Below are positions 63,163 to 64,000 of a stretch of 64,000 nt of DNA, piece by piece. Source of the stretch: CAYUIV01 sp964444925 (GTDB lineage Bacteria; Pseudomonadota; Gammaproteobacteria; Diplorickettsiales; Diplorickettsiaceae); contig CAYUIV010000003.1 in NCBI GenBank assembly GCA_964444925.1, positions 1 to 64,000 on the forward strand, in the 5' to 3' direction. The notes under the pieces are model-generated. The model saw only the letters and a program-made list of their open reading frames with translations, was not told the origin of the DNA and did not search any database. Position numbers and translations under genes: made by a program. The number at the start of each line of letters is the position of its first letter. Position 1 is the first letter of the stretch.

Positions 63163-64000
63163 ATGGACGTTTTTAAATTTATATTACAAGAGTTTATCGA
63201 AACGATAGGGTTTACAAGTCAAGAAAATGACTACCTTGTTAGGATGATTCAAAAGAACGAAGAAGAAAAGGCTATTCGCGTTTATTTAGAAGAGAAAATC
63301 GCATCTACAACAACATTAGATGATATGTTAAGTACCTTTTATATTTTTTCGTTGGCATCTTATCAATCAAAAACATTAATGCACCTGTTAAAAAGAGCAG
63401 GTATTGATGATATTAATGCTTTAGATCCAGGTGAATTATGGGAAGGAGCGTGTAGTGCATTGCACTACGCCGTTTTTGAGAAAAATTTATCAAAGATAGC
63501 CTTTCTTCTAGAATTGGGGATAGATGCTAATTTACCACGTGAAGAAGATGGAAATACAGCACTACACTATGCTGCTTCACTTGGCAGCATTGAAATGGTG
63601 CAACTTTTTTTACAGAAAGGTAGACACGATTTTTTCCTTAAGAATAAACAAGGAAGAACTGCTTTAGGAAGCGCAATAGAAAATACTCATTTTTCATGTT
63701 CCAAACTTATATACGAGTCTTTTAAAAAGGAGTTTCACGATTCAAATAGTCTACTTTTGCTAAAGGAGAGTCTTTCAGTAGTGATTCACTCTGATGATAC
63801 TCCTGATTTAAAAAGCGAAGAGCAAAGAAAACAGTTATGGCAATGGTTAGAAAAAGAAAATTTATTAAATGAAGAACATACGGAGAAACGGATAATTGAG
63901 GCAATCGCACACAATCATCAAGATGTATTAAAACGCTTTAAACCTATTATACAAGCAAAAGATCCAACAAATTATTATTTCTTGGGGGAAGAATATACAA
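63163..64000 (+). CDS. ankyrin-repeat protein (partial, runs off the right edge)
   Basis: Open from ATG 63163 for 279 codons without a stop before the window ends. After a helical N-terminal region (about 1-90), ankyrin repeats appear: SALHYAVFEKNLSKIAFLLELGIDAN (about 98-123), GNTALHYAASLGSIEMVQLFLQKG (130-153) and GRTALGSAIENTH (164-176). The segment after 180 is charged and helical, without a clear repeat. No signal peptide. Such proteins in intracellular bacteria are often type IV effectors, but no secretion signal can be judged here because the C-terminus is missing. The 140 bases upstream hold no clear promoter. Confidence 0.88.
   Translation, partial: MDVFKFILQEFIETIGFTSQENDYLVRMIQKNEEEKAIRVYLEEKIASTTTLDDMLSTFYIFSLASYQSKTLMHLLKRAGIDDINALDPGELWEGACSALHYAVFEKNLSKIAFLLELGIDANLPREEDGNTALHYAASLGSIEMVQLFLQKGRHDFFLKNKQGRTALGSAIENTHFSCSKLIYESFKKEFHDSNSLLLLKESLSVVIHSDDTPDLKSEEQRKQLWQWLEKENLLNEEHTEKRIIEAIAHNHQDVLKRFKPIIQAKDPTNYYFLGEEYT

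Overview
This AT-rich window comes from a reduced, host-associated gammaproteobacterium. Three things point to that class: the order Tyr-Gly-Thr-Trp tRNAs / secE-nusG / rplKAJL / rpoBC; secY followed directly by rpmJ-rpsM-rpsK-rpsD-rpoA-rplQ; and the sequence type of KgtP, FtsH, Map and SecA. An alphaproteobacterium would not normally have rpsD between rpsK and rpoA. Ankyrin-repeat genes, decaying pseudogenes, F-box-like motifs, an imported-metabolite carrier (KgtP-like) and compacted operons suggest an intracellular lifestyle. I cannot name the genus.

Layout. 1-5.4 kb: an unknown protein, tRNA-Ser(CGA), a cyanide-insensitive-type cytochrome bd operon (cydA, cydB and a 46-residue partner), then the wreck of an ankyrin gene. 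5.7-13.8 kb: secA, map, mreB, mreC, a KgtP-like permease on the other strand, and a displaced mreD. 13.8-22.7 kb: an unknown helical Cys-rich protein, topA, wrbA, rpsB, tsf, pyrH and ftsH. 22.7-28.7 kb: an accessory island of three related secreted, probably beta-barrel proteins (one pseudogene, one intact with a 60-bp tandem repeat, one probably truncated), born by a tandem duplication that also copied the 5' end of ftsH. 28.8-32.9 kb: mfd and a marC/yhgN-type gene. 33.0-63.0 kb: four tRNAs and an unbroken co-directional run of 40 genes, secE to rplQ, with no gap above about 70 bp. 63.2 kb to the end: the start of another ankyrin-repeat gene.

The core genes cover transcription (RpoA/B/C, NusG, Mfd), translation (S2, EF-Ts, EF-G, EF-Tu and most ribosomal proteins), protein export (SecA/E/Y), membrane quality control (FtsH), rod-shape morphogenesis (MreBCD) and respiration (bd oxidase). 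Several translation proteins depart from family norms at functional sites: EF-Ts lacks its coiled coil, EF-Tu is altered at near-invariant positions, L7/L12 has a changed factor-binding loop, S12 has Pro at the Lys88 position, and S2 has a long acidic tail.

One technical point matters for any reader. The 100-N gap inside rpoC is flanked by the same 24 bases on both sides, so it is almost certainly an assembly join artefact. Collapsing it restores one 1454-residue RpoC. The strongest candidate for new biology is the island at 22.7-28.7 kb, where an inverse-autotransporter-like barrel carries tandem F-box-like motifs. A similar motif occurs in the decayed ankyrin gene at 4.2 kb.
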